Counted from the first letter of the stretch, positions 17,998 through 28,297 are shown. The stretch: 64,000 nt of DNA from CAVXFL01 sp963761015 (GCA_963761015.1 CAVXFL010000020.1:620001-684000); one strand, 5' to 3'. The notes: generated from the sequence alone by a model not told the origin. A program made the numbers and translations.

Positions 17998-18736
17998 GCG
18001 CGTCGGCCTGGTTCAGCTCGTGCGCGATCCGGTCGAGGTCGGCGCGCCAGCTATTGCGCAGCAGCAGATGCGGCGCGCGCAGCTCGACGCCCGCGATCAG
18101 CTCCTGATCGACGCGAAACGTCACCGAGGGCTGTCCGTGCAAACTGGCAGCGAGCAGGGCGCTGCACCGCGATTGCGCGCCTTCGTCGAGCGGCGCCGCC
18201 GTGACGACCTCGATTGGCTCGCCTGCTTTGCCGATCCGCTCACGCACATTCTCCGAAAGTTTGTCCAGTTCGGGACGCAAATCATCGAGCAGCGCCGTCG
18301 TCACCACATCCGCCCGTACCCGTGCCAGCAGTCGTCGGGCGATAACGATGGCGAGCTTGGCTGCTTGGTCCAGCACACTGCTCTGCATCGACGCCCGTTC
18401 GCGCGCTATGCCCGCCTCGGCCTGGGCCTGCTGCGCCGCCCTTTCATCCGCCGCGCGTTGCAATACCGCCGATCGTTCCGCTTCGGCCCTGGCTTGCGCG
18501 TCAGCCACGATGCGCGCGGCCTCTGCGGCCAGCGTCTGCCGCCGTTGCAGCACCTCCGCCTCGGCGGCCTGCGCGCGATCGCGCACGGCCGAGGCATCGG
18601 CGATCAGCTTGTCCACCGCCGCACGGCGCCGGTCGATGATGTCCATGACCGGGCGGAACAGAAAGCGTGCGAGCAGCCAGACGAGGACAAGGACGTTGAC
18701 CGTCTGCAGCGCCAACGTCCACCAGTCGATTCGCAT
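17978..18736 (-). CDS. atpF: N-ATPase b subunit, long form
   Basis: Peripheral stalk subunit with one N-terminal membrane helix (V-N-V-L-V-L-V-W-L-L-A-R-F-L-F), then a long Ala/Glu/Arg-rich coiled coil to about residue 150, then a C-terminal domain. At 252 residues it is much longer than usual b subunits (~160). Since the operon has no delta gene, the extra C-terminal part probably replaces delta, as proposed for N-ATPases. It starts 4 bp after atpE and overlaps atpA. Confidence 0.87.
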   Translation of the reverse strand: MRIDWWTLALQTVNVLVLVWLLARFLFRPVMDIIDRRRAAVDKLIADASAVRDRAQAAEAEVLQRRQTLAAEAARIVADAQARAEAERSAVLQRAADERAAQQAQAEAGIARERASMQSSVLDQAAKLAIVIARRLLARVRADVVTTALLDDLRPELDKLSENVRERIGKAGEPIEVVTAAPLDEGAQSRCSALLAASLHGQPSVTFRVDQELIAGVELRAPHLLLRNSWRADLDRIAHELNQADAHAAAAG

Positions 18737-18740
18737 CGGC

Positions 18741-18986
18741 TCAATGCGTGAATGGATTCGCGAACAGCAGCAAGAGCGCGATCACCAGGCAATAAATTGC
18801 CATCGTCTCGATCATCGCCAGGCCGACGAACAGGGTGCGCGAAATCGTGTTCGCAGCCTCCGGTTGGCGCGCTATCGCGTCCATGGCGGCGGCCACGGCG
18901 CGGCCCTCGCCGAGCGCGGGTCCGATGGCGCCGAACGAAACCGCTACGGCGGCACCGGCGATGCTCGCGATCTGAATCGGATTCAT
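18741..18986 (-). CDS. atpE: N-ATPase c subunit (rotor ring)
   Basis: Two-helix proteolipid of 81 residues forming the rotor ring. The loop A-R-Q-P-E marks the polar turn. Helix 2 carries E60-T61 and Y65, matching the Glu-Ser/Thr...Tyr ion site of sodium-type rings. Helix 1 has E27 where Ilyobacter has a glutamine, giving two carboxylates per site. M62 stands in place of the threonine ligand. The N-ATPase family was proposed to pump Na+, yet the studied Burkholderia ring is reported as proton-specific, so the coupling ion here is open. The ATG overlaps the atpB stop (ATGA). Confidence 0.93.
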   Translation of the reverse strand: MNPIQIASIAGAAVAVSFGAIGPALGEGRAVAAAMDAIARQPEAANTISRTLFVGLAMIETMAIYCLVIALLLLFANPFTH

Positions 18987-19678
18987 GCTGTTGCCTTCTG
19001 TTTGTTATCGACTGATCGCCCCTCGTTCACCGCGCCGCCGATGAAAACCATGGCGAGCACGCTGAAGATGTACGCCTGAACCGCTCCGGTCAGCAGATCG
19101 AGCGCCATCAGCGGCACCGGCACCAGCAGTCCGACCAGGGACAGCACGATGCCAATGACGAAAACGCCGCTCATCACGTTGCCGAACAAGCGTACCACCA
19201 GCGAGAATGTGCGCGTGAAATTTTCGACCACGTTCAGCGGGATCATGATGAAGGTCGGCTCGGCGAACGTGCCGACATAGCCACGGATCCCCTGCGCGCG
19301 AATGCCGAACCAGACCACTGCCACGAACACGATCAGCGCCAGCGCCGAGTCGGTTTCGATATGCGCTGTCGGCGGCTCCATGCCGGGCACGAGCGAGGAC
19401 CAGTTCGCGGTGAAGATGAACAGGAACAGTGTGCCGATCAGCGAGAGATAGGGCGCGGGACCGACGCGCATCGTGTCGTGGATCTGATCGGCGATGGTCG
19501 TGACGACCACTTCCAGCGCCGCCTGCGTGCGGGTCGGAGAAAGCGCGAGGCGGCGGGTGAGCAGCCAGCTTCCGCCGACGAGCACGGCCATGATGCCCCA
19601 GGTCGCGACCACCTGTGTCGTTACGGGAATGGGGCCAAGGCTGAACGCGATGGGGTTGGCGAGCGGCGAGCCGGTCAC
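18983..19678 (-). CDS. atpB: N-ATPase a subunit
   Basis: Membrane stator subunit that, with the c ring, forms the ion channels. It has 231 residues from a GTG overlapping the atpR stop. The conserved arginine needed for rotation is R163 in S-L-V-V-R-L-F-G-N-V-M-S-G, and the late helix T-G-A-V-Q-A-Y-I-F-S-V-L is typical of subunit a. Five to six membrane helices are visible. Coupled start and stop with both neighbours. Confidence 0.92.
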   Translation of the reverse strand: MTGSPLANPIAFSLGPIPVTTQVVATWGIMAVLVGGSWLLTRRLALSPTRTQAALEVVVTTIADQIHDTMRVGPAPYLSLIGTLFLFIFTANWSSLVPGMEPPTAHIETDSALALIVFVAVVWFGIRAQGIRGYVGTFAEPTFIMIPLNVVENFTRTFSLVVRLFGNVMSGVFVIGIVLSLVGLLVPVPLMALDLLTGAVQAYIFSVLAMVFIGGAVNEGRSVDNKQKATA

Positions 19679-19944
19679 GGCGCGACCTTTGCGAGGCGGC
19701 GCACGGTGACCGCGCGTGCGGCGAGCAGGCCGAGCGTCGTCGCCAAGAGCGCCGCCGCGCCCTGAAGTGCGACGAGAAACAACAATCCGGCGAGAATACC
19801 GAACCGCAGCACTTGAAGTGCTATGGCCGCGAACACCGAACCGGACGAGGTGAGCAGCGCGACGTTCCACCGCAAGGCGGCGGCATGCGCCACCCCGGCC
19901 AGCGCTCCGAGCGCAAGAAACACGGGCAACAGGAGGGGATTCAA
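19675..19944 (-). CDS. atpR: N-ATPase AtpR, small membrane subunit
   Basis: Small hydrophobic protein of 89 residues unique to N-ATPase operons, with about three membrane helices. A buried arginine in A-L-Q-V-L-R-F-G-I-L-A-G is notable: conserved basic residues in AtpR have been proposed to interact with the acidic c ring during assembly. No ATG is present. A TTG overlapping the atpQ stop (TTGA) is the best start, and an upstream GTG in the same frame cannot be excluded. Identified mainly by operon position and membrane pattern. Confidence 0.78.
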   Translation of the reverse strand: MNPLLLPVFLALGALAGVAHAAALRWNVALLTSSGSVFAAIALQVLRFGILAGLLFLVALQGAAALLATTLGLLAARAVTVRRLAKVAP

Positions 19945-20234
19945 GCGCTGTGCATCCAGCGCCAGGCCGACCAGCACCCCAGCGCCAGCCCGAGCAGCAA
20001 TAGCGGCGCGCTCCAAAATATTCCGGTGCCGAACCGATGATCCAGCCACCGGCCGAGGAACAGGCCCAGCAAACCCGGTATCACGATGGTCCAGCCGAGC
20101 ACGCCGACCTGCGCCAGATAGTGCGCGAAAGTGGGCTCGCCCTCCCGCTGCGAGCGTCGGCGGCGTTCGCTGCGTAGGTGGACCGATTTCCTCAAGTGGT
20201 CGCCAGCGTGCGGCGGCTGCTCGGTTTCGCTCAC
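19941..20234 (-). CDS. atpQ: N-ATPase AtpQ (AtpI-like)
   Basis: Membrane protein of 97 residues with a charged N-terminus (R-S-E-R-R-R-R-S-Q-R-E-G) and two hydrophobic helices. It contains G-L-L-G-L-F-L-G-R-W-L-D-H-R-F-G-T, the AtpI-like motif of factors that help assemble the c ring or handle Mg2+. The GTG start overlaps the atpC stop. It occupies the Q position in the D-C-Q-R-B-E-F-A-G order. Confidence 0.8.
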   Translation of the reverse strand: MSETEQPPHAGDHLRKSVHLRSERRRRSQREGEPTFAHYLAQVGVLGWTIVIPGLLGLFLGRWLDHRFGTGIFWSAPLLLLGLALGCWSAWRWMHSA

Positions 20235-20646
20235 CCGGCCACCTCCGCGCCGCGCTGGCGCGGCTGCAAATACCGGACGATCTGCCGAACCGCCTGCATG
20301 TGCAGACGCATGGCGGCGATGCGCTCGGTGCGTTCGGCGTCGAGCTCGGCGTGAAAGCGGGCGAGCACGTCCTGTTCGAGCGTCGTGAGGTCCGCGCCGA
20401 GCACGGCCTGACGCGTCGCGACCGCCACATCCTGCCCGCCGGTGACCGTCAGAATGCCGCGACGGACCGCGCAAAACCCTTGGCGGCCATCGGCTTGATG
20501 CCAGGCGAGGACCGATATCGCGAGCACGGTCAGGAAATCCGCGTGACCGGGCCAGATGCCGAATCCTCCGCTCATGTCCTCGGCGCGAACCGAGACCACA
20601 TCCGGCAAGTCGGCCACCACACGCAATGGATCGGTGATCAGCAGTC

Positions 20647-20650
<4 letters not shown>
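20231..20650 (-). CDS. atpC: N-ATPase epsilon subunit
   Basis: Rotor-associated epsilon subunit, 139 residues. The N-terminal beta-sandwich carries the usual segment G-G-F-G-I-W-P-G-H-A-D-F-L-T, and a helical hairpin follows from about residue 85. The ATG overlaps the atpD stop (ATGA). In the N-ATPase operon epsilon follows beta directly at the 5' end, the reverse of the normal atpIBEFHAGDC order. Confidence 0.88.
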
Positions 20651-22080
<1,430 letters not shown>

Positions 22081-22127
22081 GCCCCCTCGACCGGCCCTCG
22101 GGCTGGATGCCGCGACCGGGCAACCAC

Positions 22128-22168
22128 AGCATAGGAGTGTCCGCCAGTTAGCCGTTGATTTGGATCAA
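22128..22168 (-). promoter_or_regulatory. FNR/FixK-type box and promoter of the N-ATPase operon
   Basis: TTGAT-TTGG-ATCAA at 22155-22168 is a perfect match to the FNR/FixK/Anr consensus TTGAT-N4-ATCAA. On the minus strand a TATGCT -10 hexamer follows at 22133-22128. The box centre is about 41 bp upstream of the start site this -10 implies, which is the class II activating position. This predicts induction of atpDCQRBEFAG when oxygen is low. Confidence 0.72.
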
Positions 22169-22236
22169 GACGCCAACGCGCCGACAGCGCTGCCAGCGCT
22201 AGCTGCAACCGGCCCATCTCGACGACGGGCAGGAGT

Positions 22237-22858
22237 TCAGGACCGGCGGGTGGCGCGCACGCGCGACCAGACGAACCAGCCGATGGCGAGCACGATCAGG
22301 GCGGCGATCGCGATATCGAACCGGTGCAGAAACGCGGCGAGGCGTGGGTCGCTGTTCCAGTGCTTGCCCAGCCGGTCGCCGATATAGGCGAGCGCGTAGC
22401 ACCACGCCGAGCGAGCCGACGAAGGTATAAATCTGGAACGGCAACTGCCGCATCCGCGCGATCCCGGCCGGGAGCGCGATGAAGGTGCGGACCACCGGCA
22501 GGATGCGCGCGATGAACACCGCGGGACCGCCGAAACGGTGGAAGAACCGCTCGGCGCGGTCCAGATCGGCCGGCTCGAGCAGAACGAAGCGGCCCCAGCG
22601 TTCCACCGCCTGCCGACCGCCCCAGGCCCCCACGTAATAGGCGATGGTCGAGCCCACGTTGCAGCCGACCGCGCCGGCTAGCGCCGCCGCCCAGAGGGTG
22701 AACCGGCCCGTCGAGGCGAGATAGCCGGCGAAGGGCATGATCACCTCCGAAGGCAGCGGGATGCAGGCGCTCTCGATCGCCATCAGTGCCAGCACGCCGC
22801 CGTAGCCGGCGGCGGAAATCGCCGTAATGATCCAGGACGCGAGCGTTCCGAGCACCAT
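22237..22858 (-). CDS. DedA family membrane protein (frame break)
   Basis: DedA/SNARE-associated type membrane protein; members act in undecaprenyl-phosphate or lipid flipping and in envelope homeostasis. Start at M-V-L-G-T-L-A-S-W. It contains E-S-A-C-I-P-L-P-S-E, the family motif, and F-I-A-R-I-L-P-V-V-R-T-F. Around 22403-22411 one extra base shifts the frame; removing it restores a normal tail (D-R-L-G-K-H-W ... W-F-V-W-S-R-V) ending at 22237 and a length of ~206 residues. The gene diverges from lutC and is not part of the atp operon. Confidence 0.85.
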
Positions 22859-22972
22859 CTCTCTGTTCTCCCTTCGCCCGAGTCGCAGCGCCCCCTGGCT
22901 TGGACAGCGCATAGCGGGAAATTACGTGCTAGGCGGATAGGCGACGCCGAGCTGCAACCGGAGGCCGCTGGG

Positions 22973-23720
22973 TTGGCGAACGAGATACGCGATGCGGGGC
23001 AGGGGAAGGCGGCGGTCCTGGACGCGATCCGCCGCAACCTGCATCGCGGCCCGCTGCCGGAGGACCAGGCGGCGATGCTGCGGGCGCGCATGACCGCGCA
23101 TCCGCGCCATCTGATCCCGGCCCGCAGCCGCCTGCCCCGGCCCGAGCAGATCGCGCTGTTCATCCGCAACGTGGAGAAGGAGTTCGGCACCGTCGCCCGC
23201 CTGCCCGGCCATGACGCCGTCCCGGACGCGATCGCCGCTTATCTCGCCGCCCAGAACCTGCCGCCCGAACTGGCGATCGCCCCGCACCCGGAGCTGCTCG
23301 CCCTGCCCTGGAGCGAGCGGCCGATGCTGCGACTGCGCGAGGGGCCGGCGGCCGCGACTGACCTGGTCGGGCTGCAGCACGCCTACGCGGCGGTCGCCGA
23401 GACCGGCACCCTGGTGCTGCCGTCCGGTCCGGAGCGGCCGAACACGCTGAACCTCCTGCCCGAAACCGCGATCGTGGTGCTGCGCGCAACGCGCGTCGTC
23501 GGGGCCTACGAGGAGGCCTGGGACATGCTGCGGGCCGAGTGGGAAGACGGCGAAACCGGCGGCTTCATGCCACGCACGGTCATGCTGGTGACCGGCCCGT
23601 CCCGCTCGGCCGATATCGAATTCGACGCTTGAACTCGGCGCGCACGGCCCGCGCCGGCTGCATGTCTTGTTGCTGGACGATGACCCCGCTGCCGTTGCGC
23701 CGGCTCCCGCCGGCCCCTGA
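22973..23720 (+). CDS. lutC: LutC/YkgG family protein (LUD domain, frame break near the end)
   Basis: LUD-domain protein of the LutC type, part of the LutABC lactate oxidation system, 220-250 residues. The TTG start is supported by GGAGG eight bases upstream. The motif A-E-T-G-T-L-V-L-P-S-G-P and the C-terminal G-P-S-R-S-A-D-I-E are characteristic. In the present frame it stops at 23632. A single extra base near 23622-23630 would extend it with the usual L-G-A-H-G-P-R-R-L-H-V-L-L-L-D tail to 23720. LutA and LutB are not adjacent, so partners must lie elsewhere. Confidence 0.85.
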
Positions 23721-24273
23721 CCCCGGCGCAGGCCGGGTGCGTGCCGCGGGCGCGCTGACGGACGGCGACATCGCCGCCTGGGCCGATTACGCGCGCCATG
23801 TCGTGCCGCTTCCCGGCCGCCGGCCGCCGGAGCCGCCTACGGCGGCCATGGAGGCCGAGCCGGCGCCTCGCCTCGCCGTGCGGGCCGGTCCGGCGCCGCG
23901 CCGGGTGCTGGGGATGATGGCGCCCCTGCGCATCGGGGATCAGCCGGCGGGGCTGGACAGCGCGACATGGCACCGCTTGTGCTCCGGCCGGCTTCGCCCC
24001 GCCCGCGTGCTCGACCTGCACGGGCACACTGCGCAGCGGGCGTATCACGTCCTGCTGGGCGCGTTGCGCGGCGCGCACGCCGACCGGCTGCGCTGCATCG
24101 AGGTGATTACCGGCCGCGGCTCCGGGGAAGGCGGCGGGGTGATCCGCCGCGAGCTGGCGTTCTGGCTGAACCTCCCGGAGCTTCGCCCGCTGGTGCTTGC
24201 CGCCACACATCCGCACCCGGCCAACCCGGGCGCCACCCGGCTCTTGCTGCGCCGGGCGCGGGAAAGTTCATAG
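23680..24273 (+). CDS. Smr domain protein
   Basis: Protein of 197 residues with a C-terminal Smr (small MutS-related) domain, a nuclease fold that nicks branched DNA or RNA. The domain shows L-D-L-H-G-H-T near residue 110 and I-T-G-R-G-S-G followed by a glycine-rich turn. The N-terminal half is Pro/Arg-rich and probably disordered. The ATG at 23680 lies inside the restored lutC tail (41-bp overlap), suggesting co-translation. A REP-like palindrome lies within its first codons. Confidence 0.83.
   Translation: MTPLPLRRLPPAPDPGAGRVRAAGALTDGDIAAWADYARHVVPLPGRRPPEPPTAAMEAEPAPRLAVRAGPAPRRVLGMMAPLRIGDQPAGLDSATWHRLCSGRLRPARVLDLHGHTAQRAYHVLLGALRGAHADRLRCIEVITGRGSGEGGGVIRRELAFWLNLPELRPLVLAATHPHPANPGATRLLLRRARESS
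23722..23737. repeat. REP-like palindrome, variant copy
   Basis: CCCGGC-GCAG-GCCGGG, the same stem as the copies at 11384 and 41937 with a different loop. This copy sits directly after the restored lutC stop and inside the smr coding sequence. Confidence 0.5.
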
Positions 24274-24350
24274 CGAGCGGTCAGGGCATCCGTTTCCTTC
24301 CGAGCTGGCGCCGTGCCAGACTGGCCGCGCGGCAGGAGTGGGGGACCAGC

Positions 24351-25821
24351 GTGGCAGCCGAAGCAAACGCCAATCCAGGCTATTGGACCGCGCGCGAGAT
24401 GGCGCGGGCGCTCGCCGAGGGAGCGATCTCGGCGCGCGAACTGGCGGACCAGGCGATCGCGCGTATCGAAGCGCTCGACGGGCAGATCAACGCCGTGGTC
24501 GTGCGCGACTTCGAGCGCGCGCGGGAGGCGGCGAGCGCGGCCGACGCGGCGCTGGCGCGCGGAGAACGGCGGCCCCTGCTCGGCGTGCCAATGACGGTGA
24601 AGGAATCGCAGGACGTGGCCGGGCTGCCGACCACCTGGGGACTGCCGCCGTTCCGCGACTGGCGGCCGCGCGAGGACGGCACCGCCATCGCCCGACTGAA
24701 AGCCGCCGGCGCCGTGATCCTTGGCAAGACCAACGTGCCGACCGCGCTGGCCGACTGGCAAAGCGCCAACGAGATTCTATGGCTTCACGCGCAATCCCTG
24801 GGACCCGGCGCGCTCGCCCGGCGGCTCCTCCGGCGGCGGCGCGGCGGCGCTGGCGGCCGGGTTCGTGCCTCTGGAGCTCGGCTCCGATATCGGCGGCTCC
24901 ATCCGCGTGCCGGCCGCCTTTTGCGGTGTGTATGGGCACAAGCCGAGCTACGGCCTGCTGCCGCACAAGGGCCATACCTTTCCCGGGACGATCGCCGGGG
25001 CCGACCTCGCGGTGATCGGGCCGCTCGCCCGCAGCGCCGGCGATCTCGACCTCGCCTTGGAGCTTCTGGCCGGACCGGACGAGGACGATGCGCTCGCCTA
25101 CCGCCTCGCGCTGCCCGCGCCGCGCCATGGTGCGCTCCGCGATTTTCGCGTGCTGGTGGTCGATGCGCACCCGGCGATCCCGACCGCGGAATTGATACGT
25201 GCGGCGCTCGATCGGCTTGCCGGCCGGCTCGCGGCGGGCGGCGCGCGCGTGGCGCGGTCAAGCGACAAGCTGCCCGATTTCGCGCTGGCCAACCGCACCT
25301 TCCTGCGATTGCTGATGCCGATCCTGACCGGGCGGGTTCCGGAGGAACAGTTCGCCGGATATCAGGCGAGCGCGGCGCAGCTGCCGCGAGACGATCAGAG
25401 CGTTGCCGCGCAGCGGCTGCGCGGAGCCGTGCTGAGCCATCGCGACTGGCTCGCGGCCAACGAGGCGCGCGCCGTGCTGCGCGGCCAGTGGCGTGAGCTG
25501 TTCCGCGACTTCGACGTGGTGCTGACCCCCGCCTTCTCCACGCCGGCCTTCCCGCACGACCACAGCCCCGACGTGAACGCGCGCACGGCCGAGATCGACG
25601 GCGTTCGTGTCCCGTATTTCGACCAGCTCGTCTGGCCGGGTGTGGCGACGGTCGCCGGCCTGCCGGCCACGGTCGCGCCGGTGGAGCGCGACGCCGCCGG
25701 GCTGCCGATCGGGGTCGCGATCAACGGGCCGCTCCACGAGGACCGCACCACGATCGCCTTCGCCGGGCTGATGGAGCAGGCGTTCGGCGGCTTCGTCCCG
25801 CCGCCCGGCTTCGGTGATTGA
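24351..25821 (+). CDS. Amidase signature family protein (frame break)
   Basis: Amidase signature enzyme of ~490 residues. The Ser-cisSer-Lys triad regions are K84 in M-T-V-K-E-S, the P-G-G-S-S-G-G loop, and G-S-D-I-G-G-S-I-R. The GTG start has a purine-rich ribosome site (GGAGTGGGGG). An extra C near 24777 splits the gene in two frames; removing it gives the normal N-E-I-Y-G-F-T-R-N-P-W segment. The substrate is unknown; it could be an amide hydrolase or a biosynthetic amidase. It follows smr after 77 bp. Confidence 0.86.
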
Positions 25822-25926
25822 CCCCGGTTCACCCCGTCTTGCTGTAATCCGGCCAGCTTTCCAGCTGCGCTAGGTAAGGCCCGTTGTGCCCGTTGGACTG
25901 AAATTCGGTGTCGCTCGCGTAATTCC

Positions 25927-26988
25927 TTACTGACCTACCTGTATCGCCCACTCCAGGAGCGGCCGCCATAGCGCTGCCTCGGCCGTGCGGCCCGTGACCA
26001 TGCCGATATGGCCGGCAGCCGGCTCGTGCAGCCGTGCGCCGGAGATGGCGGCGGCAAGTGGACGCGCCGATTCGGCGGGCACGATGCGGTCGCGTCCGGG
26101 GATGGCGACGAAGGTGGGCAGTTGCAGCGCCGCGGGATCGACCGGCAGTCCGGCGACCCGCCACGCCAACCGGGCCGGCGCGTTGGCGCCGTACCACTCG
26201 GTGAGACATTCACGGGCGACCGGCGCCGCCAGGGGAACGCCGTCGTTCAGCCAGTCCTCCAGCGCCACGAACAGCCGCGCCCGCTCGGATTCCTGCGCCA
26301 GCCGGCCGAAGGCACGGTATTTCCGGGCGACCCCGAGCGGATCGAGCATGACGAACAAGCTCTGCAACGCATCGACTGGCAGCGCGCCGCCGAACCGCAG
26401 GAGCGGCTCGGAAATTCGCGCAATACCCGCGAGGCCGCCGGCGCGATCGGGCTCGGCCGCATGGAAGTCCCACGGTGTCGCCAGCAAGGCGAGCCCGCGC
26501 ACCAAGTCCGACCGCCGCGCCGCGGCCGCGACCGTGAGCAGACCGCCCATGCAATAGCCCGCCAGGATCACCGGTTCACCGACCGCGGCAAGAGCGCGCT
26601 CTAGACGGCCGGCGATGTAGTCGGTGAGGGTGAAGCGCCGCTCCACCTCGCCCGGCCAGCCCCAGTCCAGCAGCAGCGGGCGAACCCCGTTCGCGGCGAG
26701 GAAGCGCAGCATGGAGTGGCCGGGCGCCAAATCCAGCACGTAACTGCGGTTGACCAGGCTCGGGATGAACAGCACCGGCGGACCCTTGCCGCCGTAATCG
26801 AGCAGGCGGCTGCCGCCCTCGCGCCAGCGGCAGGGCGGATCGGCCAGGTCGCGCCGCCAGCGATGGCGGCGGTAGGCGGCGATCCCAGCGACCAACTCGC
26901 GGTCCGCGAGCAGCGCCTCCGCGAGGAAGGCGGACGACGGCGTCTTGTCAGGATTTCCCGTTTGGCCCGCGTGCGCGAGTGCGGACAT
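25927..26988 (-). CDS. phaC: PHA synthase family protein (class III PhaC-like)
   Basis: Alpha/beta-fold polymerase of 353 residues, the size of class III polyhydroxyalkanoate synthase PhaC. It has the lipase-like box G-Y-C-M-G-G with nucleophile C146, the aspartate region I-P-G-R-D-R-I-V-P and the general base in A-G-H-I-G-M-V. The conserved N-R-S-Y-V-L-D and L-L-D-W-G-W-P segments support the family. The ATG at 26988 lies within the end of the preceding coiled-coil gene (41-bp overlap). A start further upstream (27153) is possible. phaR diverges nearby, which supports a PHA role. Confidence 0.8.
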   Translation of the reverse strand: MSALAHAGQTGNPDKTPSSAFLAEALLADRELVAGIAAYRRHRWRRDLADPPCRWREGGSRLLDYGGKGPPVLFIPSLVNRSYVLDLAPGHSMLRFLAANGVRPLLLDWGWPGEVERRFTLTDYIAGRLERALAAVGEPVILAGYCMGGLLTVAAAARRSDLVRGLALLATPWDFHAAEPDRAGGLAGIARISEPLLRFGGALPVDALQSLFVMLDPLGVARKYRAFGRLAQESERARLFVALEDWLNDGVPLAAPVARECLTEWYGANAPARLAWRVAGLPVDPAALQLPTFVAIPGRDRIVPAESARPLAAAISGARLHEPAAGHIGMVTGRTAEAALWRPLLEWAIQVGQ

Positions 26989-27364
26989 CAGCGCCGCCGG
27001 TCCGCTCGCGCTCCACTTCGCCAAGACGCTGCTCCAGGGCGTCGATGCGGGCGCGGAGGCGCTGTATTTCAAGGTCGCGAGCATCAGGTGCAGCATCAGC
27101 GGCCGCGGTCCGCGGCGCAGCAGCGGGCCCGGTGCGTCCGTCCGCTCGGTCATGCGAGCCGGGCGCTGCGCCGCCCGGACCGGGGCCGAGCAGCGCGCCG
27201 GCCGCACCGGCCCAGAGCGCAATCAGTTCCTGCCATGTCTCGTGCGCCTCCCGATCGGTGGCGAGGGCGGCGAGTTCGCTCTGCCAAATCGTAATCCAGT
27301 CGCGTGCCAGCCCGACCAGATCCGCCTGCTCCGGAGGATCGGTCGGGCCGGAATCCTCGTTCAT
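26948..27364 (-). CDS. Small coiled-coil protein, candidate PHA synthase partner (PhaE-like)
   Basis: Protein of 138 residues starting M-N-E-D-S-G-P-T. A Trp-containing helical segment (W-I-T-I-W-Q-S-E-L) precedes a Gly/Pro/Ala-rich linker and a C-terminal coiled coil (E-I-Q-R-L-R-A-R-I-D-A-L-E-Q-R-L). Position directly before a class III-like phaC, with overlapping ends, suggests a PhaE-type partner, but it is far shorter than known PhaE (over 300 residues). Function inferred from context only. Confidence 0.6.
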   Translation of the reverse strand: MNEDSGPTDPPEQADLVGLARDWITIWQSELAALATDREAHETWQELIALWAGAAGALLGPGPGGAAPGSHDRADGRTGPAAAPRTAAADAAPDARDLEIQRLRARIDALEQRLGEVERERTGGADVRTRARGPNGKS

Positions 27365-27445
27365 CGGCGGCCCTCCCGAACCGCCGTCGATATGGGTCCG
27401 GCGGCGCGCGGAAGAAGGCAACCGGCGGCAACCCGGCTCGCGCTA

Positions 27446-27475
27446 TTGCGATTTCGCCCATGCAGCATGTTACAC
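27446..27475 (+). promoter_or_regulatory. Candidate phaR promoter with TGC/GCA dyad
   Basis: TTGCGA and TTACAC lie 18 bp apart, 30-55 bp before the phaR ATG. Between them TGC-A-GCA (27461-27467) forms a small dyad within CATGCAGCATG. PhaR regulators bind TGC-rich sites and repress their own genes, so this may be an autoregulatory operator. Confidence 0.4.
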
Positions 27476-27502
27476 TGTGGGACGACGACCCGAGGTTTTG
27501 AA

Positions 27503-28219
27503 ATGTCCCAGCCAGTCCGTCCCGAGGGCGCGGAGACAACGACAGCCACAAGTGCGCCGGTCGTGGTCAAGAAATACGCCAATCGACGGCTCTACAATAC
27601 CGAGAGTTCCAGCTACATCACGCTCGACAACCTCGCGCAGATGGTGCGCGCCGGGCGGGATTTTGTCGTTTACGACGCCAAGACAGGGGAGGATATCACC
27701 CGTGGCGTGCTGACGCAGATCATCGTCGAGGAAGAAAGCAAGGGCCGGGCCATGCTGCCCACCAGCTTCCTGCGCCAGTTGATCGGCTTTTATGGGGACA
27801 GCCTGCAATCGCTGGTGCCGCGCTACCTGGAACAGTCGATGACCGTGTTCGCCCGTCAGCAGGAGCAGATGCGGGTCGCCATGCAGCAGAGCATGGGCAA
27901 CTTGTTTCCCTTCAACATGGAGGAGGTGGGCCGGCAGAATTTGGCGCTGATGGAGCGCGCCATGAGCCTGTTCGCCCCCTTCTACCGCCAGCCGGGCGCC
28001 GCGGCCGAGCCCGGCCGGGCGGAGGCCGATGCGGGACGAGAGAGAGCCGGATCGGGCCAGGAGCTTGCCGCCCTGCGCGCCGAGGTTGAATTCTTGCGCA
28101 AGCAACTGGTCGAGGCCCGGCGCGAGGGGCACATTCGGGCGCCGCAACCCGCCGAACAAGTTTCGGCCGAAATCCCGCTAGAATCGGCCAAATCGAAGGA
28201 AAATAGTGCGTCGAACTGA
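27503..28219 (+). CDS. phaR: Polyhydroxyalkanoate synthesis repressor PhaR
   Basis: DNA-binding regulator that senses PHA granules and represses phasin genes and itself. The protein has 238 residues. The N-terminal PHB/PHA accumulation regulator domain is unmistakable: V-V-K-K-Y-A-N-R-R-L-Y-N-T, then S-S-Y-I-T-L and D-F-V-V-Y-D-A-K-T-G-E-D-I-T-R. A second conserved helical segment reads L-P-T-S-F-L-R-Q-L-I-G-F-Y-G. The C-terminal third is Glu/Ala/Arg-rich and likely coiled coil. It diverges from the phaE-like/phaC pair. Confidence 0.92.
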   Translation: MSQPVRPEGAETTTATSAPVVVKKYANRRLYNTESSSYITLDNLAQMVRAGRDFVVYDAKTGEDITRGVLTQIIVEEESKGRAMLPTSFLRQLIGFYGDSLQSLVPRYLEQSMTVFARQQEQMRVAMQQSMGNLFPFNMEEVGRQNLALMERAMSLFAPFYRQPGAAAEPGRAEADAGRERAGSGQELAALRAEVEFLRKQLVEARREGHIRAPQPAEQVSAEIPLESAKSKENSASN

Positions 28220-28297
28220 GTTCGTCTGCTACCAAAGCGTAAACGAGATGCTTTTTTCTTTGCGTTATCCGGGAAAATTCGGCAATTTGGCGAGAGC

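Noticed and set aside
28234..28261. Terminator after phaR
   Set aside because: AAAGC/GCTTT is only a 5-bp stem with a long loop before the T-run; a weak terminator is possible but not supported.
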